Made by a program: the position numbers and the translations under genes
Source: Bacteroidota bacterium
GTDB lineage: Bacteria; Bacteroidota; Bacteroidia; Chitinophagales; JADIYW01
NCBI GenBank assembly: GCA_963169645.1
Contig: CAUJCO010000013.1
Location: 905,923 to 969,922 of the forward strand
Length of the DNA: 64,000 bases
Direction of reading: 5' to 3'
The notes under the pieces: generated by a model
Told to the model about the DNA's origin: nothing
Databases searched by the model: none
What the model saw: only the letters and a program-made list of their open reading frames with translations
Shown here: in pieces, positions 46,308 through 54,692 of the stretch
Position numbering within the stretch: position 1 is the first letter of the stretch
Layout of the letters: each line of letters begins with the position of its first letter

Positions 46308-48268
46308 GCTAATGGTATTTCAATATTGATAGATGTGCCTTCCGAAGCAGAAGATTGCACATCCAATTTTCCTTTAAGATAATTAATTCTATTGAGAATA
46401 TTCGTCCAACCTGCACCTTTAAAATGTTGGATATTAGTGGTATCAAAACCTTTTCCGTTGTCTTCAACAGTGATATATAACGTCGTGTCTTCTTTAGAAA
46501 GTTGTACCAACAATTCGGATGCATTGGCGTGTTTAATGGTATTGTTAATCAACTCTTGAATAATACGATATACGATGACACTTTCAGATGATTCGGCTTT
46601 AAAATTTTCCATTTGGAAAGAGGAATAATTGATACGTAGTACATTGGTTTTAGTAATGGCATCACAATAATCTTTAAGTGCAGTATCTAATCCAAATTTT
46701 ACTAAATTTTCCGGCATCATACTGTGTGCAATGCGACGTAATTCTTGAATGCCGGTGTCCAGCATGTCGATGCTGCGCGTAAATGAAGCGGCATTATCTG
46801 CGCTTAAAATTACATTTTCTTTCATGATGTTTAAGGAATATTTTACACCGGATAATAAACCGCCTAATCCATCGTGTAAATCTTTAGCAATACGGCTTCG
46901 TTCTTCTTCTTGGCCTTTTAATATGGCTTCGGTGGCTTGTAATTGTTTCTCTTTTTCTAGTTCTAAAATTTGTTGTTGTTGGATGATTTGTTCTTTTTCT
47001 AAAATGGTATTTTTTTGTTTAAAATACCGAAAGATAAAAAAGGAAAGCGTTAATAAAATTATGGTGGAACATATTAAAAGGATAATCCAAATTTTTTGAT
47101 TTTTAATTTCTTGTTTTTGCTTTAGTATCTCATTTTGTTTTTTTTGTGTTTCATATTTGGTATTAAGATCTAAGGCAAAAATGTTGAGTTCACGGGTATA
47201 TATAGTTTGTTGAATAGAATCTGCTTTATAATAATAGTTTTCTGCATCCGAAATATTGTGGCTTAAATATTCAATTTTAGAAAGCATTTCATAAACACTT
47301 AAAAGTGCATCATTATTGCTTTCTAGTTCGGCATATTTAATTCCTTTTACTAATTCCTTTTTGGCGTCGATTAATTTATTTTCAGCTAAAAATTCAAGAC
47401 TCTTTATGATTGTCTGATATGCAAGAATACTTTTGTTGTTTTTTAAATCATATACTTTAATTAATTCACTTAATTGTTGGCTATATGATTTGATAGTATT
47501 CAATTTACCGGTTCTGAAATCATTCATGCTTAAATTGATTAGAGAAGCATAGATGTAAAAGACATTGTTGTTTTTTAAAGCCAAATTAAGTGCTTGTTGT
47601 TGATAATATTTTGAACTATCTAACTTAAATAAACCGGAATAAGAAGCGGCAACATTATTGTATGAGATGATAGTGCCATTTGCATGCTTATACCGTTCAC
47701 CATATATAATACCCATTTTCCCATATTCAATACTTTTGGGATATTCTTTTAAATCATTATAAATTCTACAAACAGTAGCGTATCGATTAGATAAGTTTAT
47801 TGTATCATTTAATTCTATGGCACTGTTTAGAGCAGCGAGTCCATACTCAATAGCTAATCGGTGTTGTCCAAAACGACTATATGTAGCAGACAAATTATTC
47901 AGTACTTTACTTAATAACAGTTTGTCATTTTTCTTGGTAGCAATTTGTTTGCATTTTTGTAAATATGAAATAGTAGCTTGATAATCATTTTGATTGTAGT
48001 AGTATTCTGCATATGCTGTATATAATGTATAATCAAAATCGGTAGTGTTTAACTTTTTGGTTAGTTTTTCTGCTGCTTTTATGTAGTATAAACTGGAATC
48101 AAAATAATTATCTGAGTAGTATTCAACAAGATGAAATAACGTTTTTACTTTATTGGTATCCTCTTTTTTCTGTTGTACTAATGTAGTTAATAAACTATCC
48201 AACTCATTGGCCTTGGTGTATTCTCCAAGCAGCAATGAAAATATAAGTAGGTACAATAAATTTTTCAT
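46304..48268 (-). CDS. TPR-domain sensor histidine kinase (HisKA_3 type)
   Basis: The start is the ATG at 48268, preceded at proper distance by AAAGGAG. A TTG two codons upstream would sit on that site. The 654-residue protein has a signal peptide (MKNLLYLLIFSLLLGEYTKA), periplasmic TPR repeats (about 30-380), one membrane helix near 400, a short coiled coil, and HisKA_3 with RIAKDLHDGLGGLLSGVKYSL (phospho-His). The HATPase ends the protein (ELINNTIKHANA, DNGKGFD). It signals to the coupled NarL-type regulator. Confidence 0.93.
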   Translation of the reverse strand: MKNLLYLLIFSLLLGEYTKANELDSLLTTLVQQKKEDTNKVKTLFHLVEYYSDNYFDSSLYYIKAAEKLTKKLNTTDFDYTLYTAYAEYYYNQNDYQATISYLQKCKQIATKKNDKLLLSKVLNNLSATYSRFGQHRLAIEYGLAALNSAIELNDTINLSNRYATVCRIYNDLKEYPKSIEYGKMGIIYGERYKHANGTIISYNNVAASYSGLFKLDSSKYYQQQALNLALKNNNVFYIYASLINLSMNDFRTGKLNTIKSYSQQLSELIKVYDLKNNKSILAYQTIIKSLEFLAENKLIDAKKELVKGIKYAELESNNDALLSVYEMLSKIEYLSHNISDAENYYYKADSIQQTIYTRELNIFALDLNTKYETQKKQNEILKQKQEIKNQKIWIILLICSTIILLTLSFFIFRYFKQKNTILEKEQIIQQQQILELEKEKQLQATEAILKGQEEERSRIAKDLHDGLGGLLSGVKYSLNIMKENVILSADNAASFTRSIDMLDTGIQELRRIAHSMMPENLVKFGLDTALKDYCDAITKTNVLRINYSSFQMENFKAESSESVIVYRIIQELINNTIKHANASELLVQLSKEDTTLYITVEDNGKGFDTTNIQHFKGAGWTNILNRINYLKGKLDVQSSASEGTSINIEIPLA

Positions 48269-48433
48269 ATTCAATCTCCTTTACAAATTTCTGTTTATAT
48301 AAATATAGGATTATCCTTAATTCTAATGATTTTATTGTTGTGTTGTAGAATCCTTAATTCTAAGGAGAAAATATAAGCAATTGCCTAATAAGTTTGCAAT
48401 ATAATCGTAAACAAACTTTTAAAATCAAATAAT

Positions 48434-49852
48434 ATGAAAATAACAATTAAAAACACAGCATGGTCCATACTGCTTATCGGTATAGGCCTCATTTCATCTT
48501 GTACTAAAAATGAAGGAACACCGGATGGTGTCGCTTCTGTAACTACAGCAACTCCTATAAAAGTGGACGATGAAACATATACCTTAGGTGGTAACGTAAC
48601 CGACCAAGGTGGCTCAACAGTAACAGAATGCGGTGTAGCCATTGCATTAACTTCCAATCCGGTTGTAGACGATCCGGATGGTGTAACAATACCTATCGCA
48701 AATGGTGTAGGTGCGTTTTCAACAGACGTCGCCCCATTTGCAGCAGGTTTTGAATATCACGTTAGAGCTTACGCAAAAAACAGCAAAGGTATTGCCTATG
48801 GTTCAGATGTTATCATCAATACAGGAGCAAGTACCGGTAGCTGCGATACGGTTGATATTAAATCTAATATTAATGTCCCGACAACTTGGGTTGCAGGTAA
48901 AGTATATATGGTACGTACTTGGGTAAATGTGAACGCACCTTTAGTAATCGAAGCAGGCACAATTATCAAATTTAAAGATGCTAATTGCGGTATGGAAATT
49001 TATGCTAAAACTACTGCAAATGGTACTGCTGCCAACCCGATTATTTTCACATCGTATAAAGATGACTCTTACTGTAGCGATAATAATGGCGATGGTAATG
49101 CTTCTACACCGAGTAAAGGTGATTGGGGCCGCATAACTATGCGTGGTAATCAACATGGTTCACTTTTTAAATACTGTAAATTCTTGTATGGTGGTGGTAG
49201 TGGTAATGGCGTAATTTATGTAAATTCCGGGACAGGAAATGTACATGATTTTACGTTTGACCATTGCACCATTGCCCACACTTATGGTACGAATTCCTAT
49301 ACTACAGCAGCATTTAGTGGCGGTTCCATGTATGATGAAAGCATAAGTGTGTTAACCAATAACATTTTCTATGATAATGCTATTCCTATCCACATTCAAG
49401 CTAAATATGGATTAGACGCAAGTAATAGTTACCACAATCCGGATAATGCAAGCGAAATAAATAAATACAATGGCATTTTTGTTTATGGTGGAGGATTGGG
49501 TGGTCGTTCAGTAGTTTACGGCGAAACAGAAGTACCGTATGTGTTTAATGTAGGTGGTAACGGATCATTATATGTTGGTAGCAGCGACTATTTAAAGATA
49601 AATCCGAATGTGATTTTAAAATTTGGACAAACATCCGGTGGTGTAGATTTAGGTGATTATAAAAGTAATGCAAACATTGATGCTTCCGTTATATTTACTT
49701 CCTATAGAGATGATGCGCGTGGTGGTGATACCAATGGTGATGGCAGCACATCATTGCCGGCAACAGGCGATTGGGGTGGCTATGGATATTGGACAACCGG
49801 GCATGGTTCTTATGTATGGGTGCAATCCAATGTTTTTTATGATTCTCATTAA
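48434..49852 (+). CDS. Lipoprotein with Fn3-like and right-handed beta-helix domains
   Basis: This 472-residue precursor has lipobox LISSC (Cys about 23). An Fn3-like domain follows with the Bacteroidota pattern ETYTLGGNVTDQGGSTVTEC. From about residue 140 it is rich in short strands and Gly/Asn turns, with WVNVNAPLVIEAGTIIKFKD and a near-duplicate late segment, fitting a parallel beta-helix. Two SYKDDSYCSDNNGDGNAS / SYRDDARGGDTNGDGSTS loops resemble each other and could bind calcium. It is probably on the outer surface. The function is unknown. It is divergent from the kinase gene. Confidence 0.8.
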   Translation: MKITIKNTAWSILLIGIGLISSCTKNEGTPDGVASVTTATPIKVDDETYTLGGNVTDQGGSTVTECGVAIALTSNPVVDDPDGVTIPIANGVGAFSTDVAPFAAGFEYHVRAYAKNSKGIAYGSDVIINTGASTGSCDTVDIKSNINVPTTWVAGKVYMVRTWVNVNAPLVIEAGTIIKFKDANCGMEIYAKTTANGTAANPIIFTSYKDDSYCSDNNGDGNASTPSKGDWGRITMRGNQHGSLFKYCKFLYGGGSGNGVIYVNSGTGNVHDFTFDHCTIAHTYGTNSYTTAAFSGGSMYDESISVLTNNIFYDNAIPIHIQAKYGLDASNSYHNPDNASEINKYNGIFVYGGGLGGRSVVYGETEVPYVFNVGGNGSLYVGSSDYLKINPNVILKFGQTSGGVDLGDYKSNANIDASVIFTSYRDDARGGDTNGDGSTSLPATGDWGGYGYWTTGHGSYVWVQSNVFYDSH

Positions 49853-49947
49853 AAAGATTAGCTATGAATACAATAAAATCAATCTTAAAATGAGTATTTT
49901 TTAATTACTCTTAAATAATTATAAACCATATTTTTCATAAAGCAGAG

Positions 49948-49976
49948 GTCCATCATTCTTGGTGGACTTTTTTTAT
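49948..49976 (+). terminator. Terminator after the beta-helix lipoprotein
   Basis: The stem GTCCATCA (49948-49955) and TGGTGGAC (49960-49967), 8 bp with one G-T pair, is followed by T7. It sits just before the convergent rnhB stop. Confidence 0.85.
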
Positions 49977-50573
49977 TTAAAACAGGCTTAATTGTTCTTC
50001 TTTTAATAATCGAAATGATTGCCGATGATACACGCAACTGCCGTTTTCTTTTACTGCATTTCTATGCTCAATAGTTGGATAGCCTTTGTTTTTATGCCAA
50101 TGATACATAGGAAATTCCAAGCATAAATTTTCCATAATTTCATCACGATACGTTTTAGCTAATACAGAAGCTGCTGCAATTTCAATATATTTTCCATCGC
50201 CTTTGATAATGGTTTGATGCTCGATGTTTTTATATGATTTAAAACGATTGCCATCAATAATTAATAAATCAATCTGCTGATTTATTTTATCAATAGCTTG
50301 ATGCATGGCTAAGTATGTTGCTTGTAAAATATTGACTTCATCTATCTTATGATTATCTATAATGCCAACACCAAAAGCTATTGCATTTTCTTCAATAATA
50401 GGTCGCAATTCATTGCGTTGTTTTTCGGATAATTGCTTAGAATCATTTAGAAAATCGTGTTTAAAATTTTTAGGTAGAATAACAGCCGTCGCCACCACAG
50501 GACCGGCAATGCAACCGCGTCCGGCTTCATCTACACCACAAATTATTTTATGAGATGGAAAATGTTGTAACAT
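49977..50573 (-). CDS. rnhB: Ribonuclease HII
   Basis: The 198-residue enzyme has ICGVDEAGRGCIAGPVVATA (first catalytic Asp-Glu), LLIDGNRF (Asp) and IAAASVLAKTYRD, with a later acidic residue completing the site. It cleaves the RNA strand of RNA:DNA hybrids, including single ribonucleotides in DNA. The length is normal and it appears to be a single gene. Confidence 0.96.
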   Translation of the reverse strand: MLQHFPSHKIICGVDEAGRGCIAGPVVATAVILPKNFKHDFLNDSKQLSEKQRNELRPIIEENAIAFGVGIIDNHKIDEVNILQATYLAMHQAIDKINQQIDLLIIDGNRFKSYKNIEHQTIIKGDGKYIEIAAASVLAKTYRDEIMENLCLEFPMYHWHKNKGYPTIEHRNAVKENGSCVYHRQSFRLLKEEQLSLF

Positions 50574-50692
50574 CTTGTTGAAAGATAAGTGTTATTTGTT
50601 ATTTGTTGTTTGATTTTAGGAGGCTTTTTTATGTCAATAACCATTAACGAAAAACAACATCCTTAATTATCTTTGCATTCTAAAAAATAAAA

Positions 50693-51418
50693 ATGCAAGA
50701 TATTAAGTGGCTTTCGCGCACAACCGCTTTAATAGGTGATGAAAAATTAGACAAACTCATTAATAGTCATGTGTTGGTAGTTGGCTTAGGTGGTGTGGGT
50801 TCTTTTGCCGCAGAATTTATTGCAAGAGCCGGTGTTGGAACTATGACAATTGTCGATGGTGATGTGGTAGATCCAAGCAATAGAAATCGTCAATTGCCGG
50901 CCCTTTCTTCTACACATGGCGTTAGCAAAGCCGATTGGATGGCAGCTCGCTTACAAGATATCAATCCGGAAATAAAATTGAACGTCATTAAAGAATTTTT
51001 GACACCCGAAAAAGCGTATGACATTATTGGTAGATATGACTACGATTATATTGTGGATGCGATAGACAGCATCACACCTAAATTAAATTTAATCACCGCT
51101 GCATATCGTTTAAAAAAACGTATTGTAATGAGTGGTGGCGCCGGCGGAAAATTAGATCCAACAAAATTACAAGTAACGGATTTATCCAAAACCTACAATT
51201 GTGTATTTGTAAAAAACGTACGCAAACGGTTAAAGAAAGAGAAAATATACAAAGGTATTAAAGTTGTGTTTTCACCGGAATTGCCCAATCGCGATTCGTT
51301 GATTATGACAGATGGCAGTAATTTTAAACGCTCAGCTTATGGTACGATTTCGTATTTGCCTGCTGCATTTGGCGGCGTTTGTGCAAGTGTTGTTATTCGG
51401 GACTTATTGGAAGATTAA
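50693..51418 (+). CDS. tcdA: tRNA threonylcarbamoyladenosine dehydratase
   Basis: This 241-residue ThiF/E1-like protein has the ATP site [19 protein letters not shown] near residue 28, [16 protein letters not shown], and [13 protein letters not shown]. It cyclises t6A to ct6A on tRNA in an ATP-dependent dehydration. TsaC at 4687 supplies the first t6A step. TATCTTTG at 50668-50675 is an exact -7 box. The stop overlaps the convergent purE by 4 nt. Confidence 0.92.
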   Translation: MQDIKWLSRTTALIGDEKLDKLINSHVLVVGLGGVGSFAAEFIARAGVGTMTIVDGDVVDPSNRNRQLPALSSTHGVSKADWMAARLQDINPEIKLNVIKEFLTPEKAYDIIGRYDYDYIVDAIDSITPKLNLITAAYRLKKRIVMSGGAGGKLDPTKLQVTDLSKTYNCVFVKNVRKRLKKEKIYKGIKVVFSPELPNRDSLIMTDGSNFKRSAYGTISYLPAAFGGVCASVVIRDLLED

Positions 51419-51897
51419 GGTTTAAAATTCTTCGTTTTTTCCAATACCTCTTTTTCCAAATTATTTTTATAGGCAATTACTTTTTTCTGTAATTCACTAT
51501 TGGATGAGCCTAATATTTGTGCGGCCAAAATGCCGGCATTTTTAGCACCATTAATGGCAACAGTTGCCACCGGAACGCCACCGGGCATTTGCACTATGGA
51601 TAATAGAGAATCCAACCCATTGAGTGATTTGCTTTGCACCGGAACACCAATTACAGGCAATGGTGATATGGCAGCAACCATACCGGGCAAATGTGCGGCG
51701 CCGCCGGCACCTGCAATAATTACGGCATAACCATCATCGTGTGCTGTGCGGGCAAATTCGTACATACGTTCCGGTGTGCGATGTGCTGATATGATGGTGT
51801 ATTCAAATTCTACTCCAAATTCAGTTAATACTTTTGCTGCTTCTTGCATCACCGGTGAGTCGCTGTCAGAGCCCATTATTATTGCTACTTTCTTCAT
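51415..51897 (-). CDS. purE: 5-(carboxyamino)imidazole ribonucleotide mutase
   Basis: The 160-residue PurE has [32 protein letters not shown] (conserved His), [18 protein letters not shown] and PVIGVPVQS. It moves the carboxylate of N5-CAIR to give CAIR in purine synthesis. It follows purK on the same strand after 67 nt and works directly after it. Confidence 0.96.
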   Translation of the reverse strand: MKKVAIIMGSDSDSPVMQEAAKVLTEFGVEFEYTIISAHRTPERMYEFARTAHDDGYAVIIAGAGGAAHLPGMVAAISPLPVIGVPVQSKSLNGLDSLLSIVQMPGGVPVATVAINGAKNAGILAAQILGSSNSELQKKVIAYKNNLEKEVLEKTKNFKP

Positions 51898-51964
51898 ATT
51901 TTAGATTTTGAGAGTAGAGAATAGAGAGCAGAGAATCTTTAATCTCATATCTCATATCTCACGT

Positions 51965-53113
51965 CTATTGTAAAATTTCTATTTCCAACAAAGTTCGTAC
52001 TTTTTCGGCTAATCTTATAACTTCATTTCTGTCGGCATTTACAATGGTAACATGGCCTAATTTTCTGTTGGGTTTGCTTTCTTCTTTTCCATATAAATGA
52101 ATATACACACCTTTCAATTGCATCAATTCCTCCATGTATTTCAGTTGGTATTTTCCTGTTTTATCACCAACAATATTAACCATGGCACACGGTTGTATCA
52201 TTTCTGTAGATGCCAATGGTTTGTTTAATAAAACACGTAGCAATTGCTCATATTGTGAAGCATAAAAACCTTCAATAGTGTGATGTGCTGAGTTGTGAGG
52301 TCGTGGTGCAATTTCATTAACCCATAACTCATCTTGTTGTGATAAGAAAAATTCAACGGCAAACAAACCGGCACTGTTAAAAGCATCGGCACATTGAATG
52401 GCAATCTGTTGTGCTTGTTTTTCTATTTCAGGATTGATATCGGCAGGAGAAATTAAAAATGAAACCAAATTACTTTCCGTAAATTCCATTTCGATAGCCG
52501 GATATACGGCGTTATTGCCATGTTGGTCACGTGCTACCAATACGGCCAATTCTTTTTTGCAAGCTACAAATTCTTCGATCATCAATGCATCATCAAACGG
52601 AATACTATTTGGATTCTCTAAGATAGATGCAACATCCGAGATGAACACACCTTTGCCATCATAGCCTCCGGTGCATGATTTGATAGCTACTTTTTTAAAG
52701 TTGGAAACGGTGAGTTTTTCAATAGCTTCGATTCTGTTTGCCACAACAAAAAATGGTGCGGTCGGTATGTTGTTTTGTTGATAGAATAATTTTTGTTTGC
52801 CTTTGTCTTGTATGGTTTTTAAAACATTCGGATTGGGGATAATTGTTTTTCCTTGTGCTTGTAATTCGATGAGTTTATCTACTTGGATATGTTCTATTTC
52901 CCAAGTTATTACATCCGAAATATCGGCTAATTTTTGAATGGCATCGGCATCGGTGATGCTGCCTACCAAATGCTTTTTGGCGATGCCGTGTGCGGGGCAG
53001 CAGGCATCTTTATCTAAAATATGAATGGCAACTGCTAATTTGGAGGCATTCTCGATGAACATTTTACCGAGTTGGCCACCGCCAATAATTCCGATAGTTG
53101 GGTTGTTGTGCAT
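51965..53113 (-). CDS. purK: 5-(carboxyamino)imidazole ribonucleotide synthase
   Basis: The 382-residue ATP-grasp enzyme starts at the ATG at 53113 (MHNNPTIGIIGGGQLGKMF). A TTG three codons earlier is in frame. The ATP-grasp core has AIKSCTGGYDGKGVF, the acidic metal site in LFAVEFF and WVNEIAPRPHNSAHHTIEG. It makes N5-CAIR from AIR, ATP and bicarbonate, the substrate of PurE. Confidence 0.96.
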   Translation of the reverse strand: MHNNPTIGIIGGGQLGKMFIENASKLAVAIHILDKDACCPAHGIAKKHLVGSITDADAIQKLADISDVITWEIEHIQVDKLIELQAQGKTIIPNPNVLKTIQDKGKQKLFYQQNNIPTAPFFVVANRIEAIEKLTVSNFKKVAIKSCTGGYDGKGVFISDVASILENPNSIPFDDALMIEEFVACKKELAVLVARDQHGNNAVYPAIEMEFTESNLVSFLISPADINPEIEKQAQQIAIQCADAFNSAGLFAVEFFLSQQDELWVNEIAPRPHNSAHHTIEGFYASQYEQLLRVLLNKPLASTEMIQPCAMVNIVGDKTGKYQLKYMEELMQLKGVYIHLYGKEESKPNRKLGHVTIVNADRNEVIRLAEKVRTLLEIEILQ

Positions 53114-53195
53114 GGTGTACAAAGATACGAATGATTTATTTCATCTATCCCAGAAAGCGATGTGTATTGGATAAAAATATGATTAAGAAAAGCAT

Positions 53196-53220
53196 AAAAA
53201 AAACGCCTCCAAAAGAGACG
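53196..53220 (-). terminator. Terminator of the tRNA-like RNA
   Basis: On the minus strand CGTCTCT and GGAGGCG (with G-T pairs, within 53204-53220) form a tight hairpin followed by T8. It ends transcription about 10 nt after the tRNA-like structure. Confidence 0.8.
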
Positions 53221-53229
53221 GTTGTGTTG

Positions 53230-53386
53230 CTGTAAGAGAAGGACTCGAACCTCCAAGAGGCGATTAGGAACTGCACAAAAAGTTGGTGGTCAACCCCTGC
53301 ACACTGAAGTGCTCTACACAGTCTTTATTTCGAACTCCTCACCCCCGAGACAAGAGGGCATGGCTGCCAAATTTCATCACCTTACA
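53230..53386 (-). ncRNA. tRNA-like structured RNA with 87-nt variable region
   Basis: Read on the minus strand, 157 nt make a cloverleaf outline. The acceptor TGTAAGG (53386-53380) pairs with TCTTACA (53237-53231). The D-arm is ATG/CAT with a Leu-type loop AAATTTGGCAGC. The anticodon-type stem CCCTC/GGGGG has the 7-nt loop TTGTCTC, whose middle bases read GTC (53351-53349). The T-arm is GGAGG/CCTTC with loop TTCGAGT. Between the anticodon and T arms lie 87 nt (53341-53255), far beyond any class II variable arm, closed by GAGG/CCTC and holding internal hairpins. Pyrimidine after the anticodon is atypical for tRNA. A promoter and a terminator flank it. It is not a tmRNA by any motif I know. Confidence 0.7.
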
Positions 53387-53433
53387 ATTTTAAGTATTTT
53401 ACAATGGTGAGATTGTTAATGAACTTGTTGATA

Positions 53434-53464
53434 CAAAATTAAGTAAATAGCTTTTTGTATGCAA
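53434..53464 (-). promoter_or_regulatory. Promoter of the tRNA-like RNA
   Basis: On the minus strand TTG (53464-53462) and TAATTTTG (53441-53434) are 20 nt apart, a full Bacteroidota promoter match. The expected start is near 53427, giving a leader of about 40 nt. Between this promoter and the YdeI-like gene, an imperfect inverted repeat around 53503-53533 (AACAAATA/TATTTGTT) is the only other structure. Confidence 0.75.
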
Positions 53465-53587
53465 GTTTTTTAATAAAAATCTTAAAAATTTACATTATTG
53501 TCAACAAATACTCAATTTCATTGAATATTTGTTATTTTTAGGTTGAAAGTGCGTTTGTTGAATACGGATTTGTTAATACAAAGCGAC

Positions 53588-54160
53588 TTAATTTCTTCGG
53601 AGTTGCTTAATAAGCAGCTTGTTTTCGCAGTCTAGTATGAGTTGTTTTAGTCTACGGAGCTTCGTTTCTTCTAATTTAGCACTGATAACATGCCAAGTAG
53701 CTTGTTTTCTATAGGAGTTGCTTTGTTTGCTAAAAAAATTCCAAGCAATGTTGTTTTGTTGAAATTGTTGAAGAAGGGTAAATGGAAATTCAATGTCTTT
53801 TTGTTCAAAGGAAGCTGATTTTTGTTTAGTAATATCGCGTGTGATAAATACATGTTTGCCTTGTTCGTGTACTAAGCCGGCTTCCATTAATTCCTGTATT
53901 CGCTTAATGTTTACATTGCTCCAGTTACTTCTTTTTCTTCGTGGTGTAATGCGATTGCAATACGATTCATCATCTATTTTTTTGCGAATACCATCAATCC
54001 AGCCAAAACATAATGCTTCATCTACTAATTGTTGCCACGTAATACTTTTTTTGCCCGATTTTTTATTATAAAAACCAATCCAAGCTTCGGTTGCTTTTAA
54101 GTGGTTTTTTTCAAACCATTTTCTCAATTCTCGCTGTGTTTCAAAAAAGATAGGTTGCAT
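53588..54160 (-). CDS. YdeI/OmdA-like protein
   Basis: This 190-residue protein has ETQRELRKWFEKNH and AWIGFYNKKSGKKSITWQQL, then DEALCFGWIDGIRKKIDDES and TPRRKRSNWSNVNIKRIQEL, the signature of the YdeI/OmpD-associated (bacteriocin-protection) family. A C-terminal helical OmdA part includes WHVISAKLEETKLRRL. Members are small soluble proteins of unclear biochemical role, sometimes linked with envelope stress. Confidence 0.88.
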   Translation of the reverse strand: MQPIFFETQRELRKWFEKNHLKATEAWIGFYNKKSGKKSITWQQLVDEALCFGWIDGIRKKIDDESYCNRITPRRKRSNWSNVNIKRIQELMEAGLVHEQGKHVFITRDITKQKSASFEQKDIEFPFTLLQQFQQNNIAWNFFSKQSNSYRKQATWHVISAKLEETKLRRLKQLILDCENKLLIKQLRRN

Positions 54161-54223
54161 CGAAGATGAGGAAGTTGTATGGCATAAAATCCATCTATAA
54201 AACTAAAAAGAAAGTTGCTTAAA

Positions 54224-54544
54224 TTATTCGTCAAAATCGGTTTCCATCCAAGCTAACATGCCACCTTTAAGATTGTAAAGTTCACCAAATCCTTGAGTTG
54301 CCATGTATCTGCAAGCTTGTCCGCTCCGGTTGCCACTACGGCAATATACAAAGTACGTTTTGCTTTTATCTAAGGCTGCTACTTTCTCCATAAAGCCCGG
54401 TTGTTGTATATCTATTGCAATATGTCCTTCGATGCTGGCATCTGCAATCTCAGCTGCTGTTCTTACATCTAACAATACTGCATTTTCTTTTTGTTCGTTG
54501 AAAGCTGCTAAGAATTCTTTAGGTTCTAAATCTTGATGTGCCAT
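54224..54544 (-). CDS. Rhodanese-like domain protein
   Basis: This 106-residue single rhodanese domain has LLDVRTAAEIADASIEGHIA and the active-site loop YFVYCRSGNRSGQACRYM with catalytic Cys. It may carry sulfane sulfur for transfer to an acceptor. The loop CRSGNRS is the usual rhodanese length rather than the Cdc25 type. It is not linked to a sulfur-metabolism operon here. Confidence 0.92.
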   Translation of the reverse strand: MAHQDLEPKEFLAAFNEQKENAVLLDVRTAAEIADASIEGHIAIDIQQPGFMEKVAALDKSKTYFVYCRSGNRSGQACRYMATQGFGELYNLKGGMLAWMETDFDE

Positions 54545-54692
54545 TTTAGTTTAGATTTTTGATTTCGGATAGATGAATTATTTGGATACAATATTAAAGG
54601 ATTTTTTTGAATAAAAAGTTCAATTTCACAGATAAAAAATCCCAAACTTTTTAGGTTTGGGACAAGCTGAGATTCCAGTTGGTTAGTCATTT

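Noticed and set aside
53230-53386. tmRNA or 4.5S SRP RNA
   Set aside because: No tag-peptide frame, no Ala-type acceptor and no SRP loop motif. A full D-arm and anticodon-type arm are present instead.
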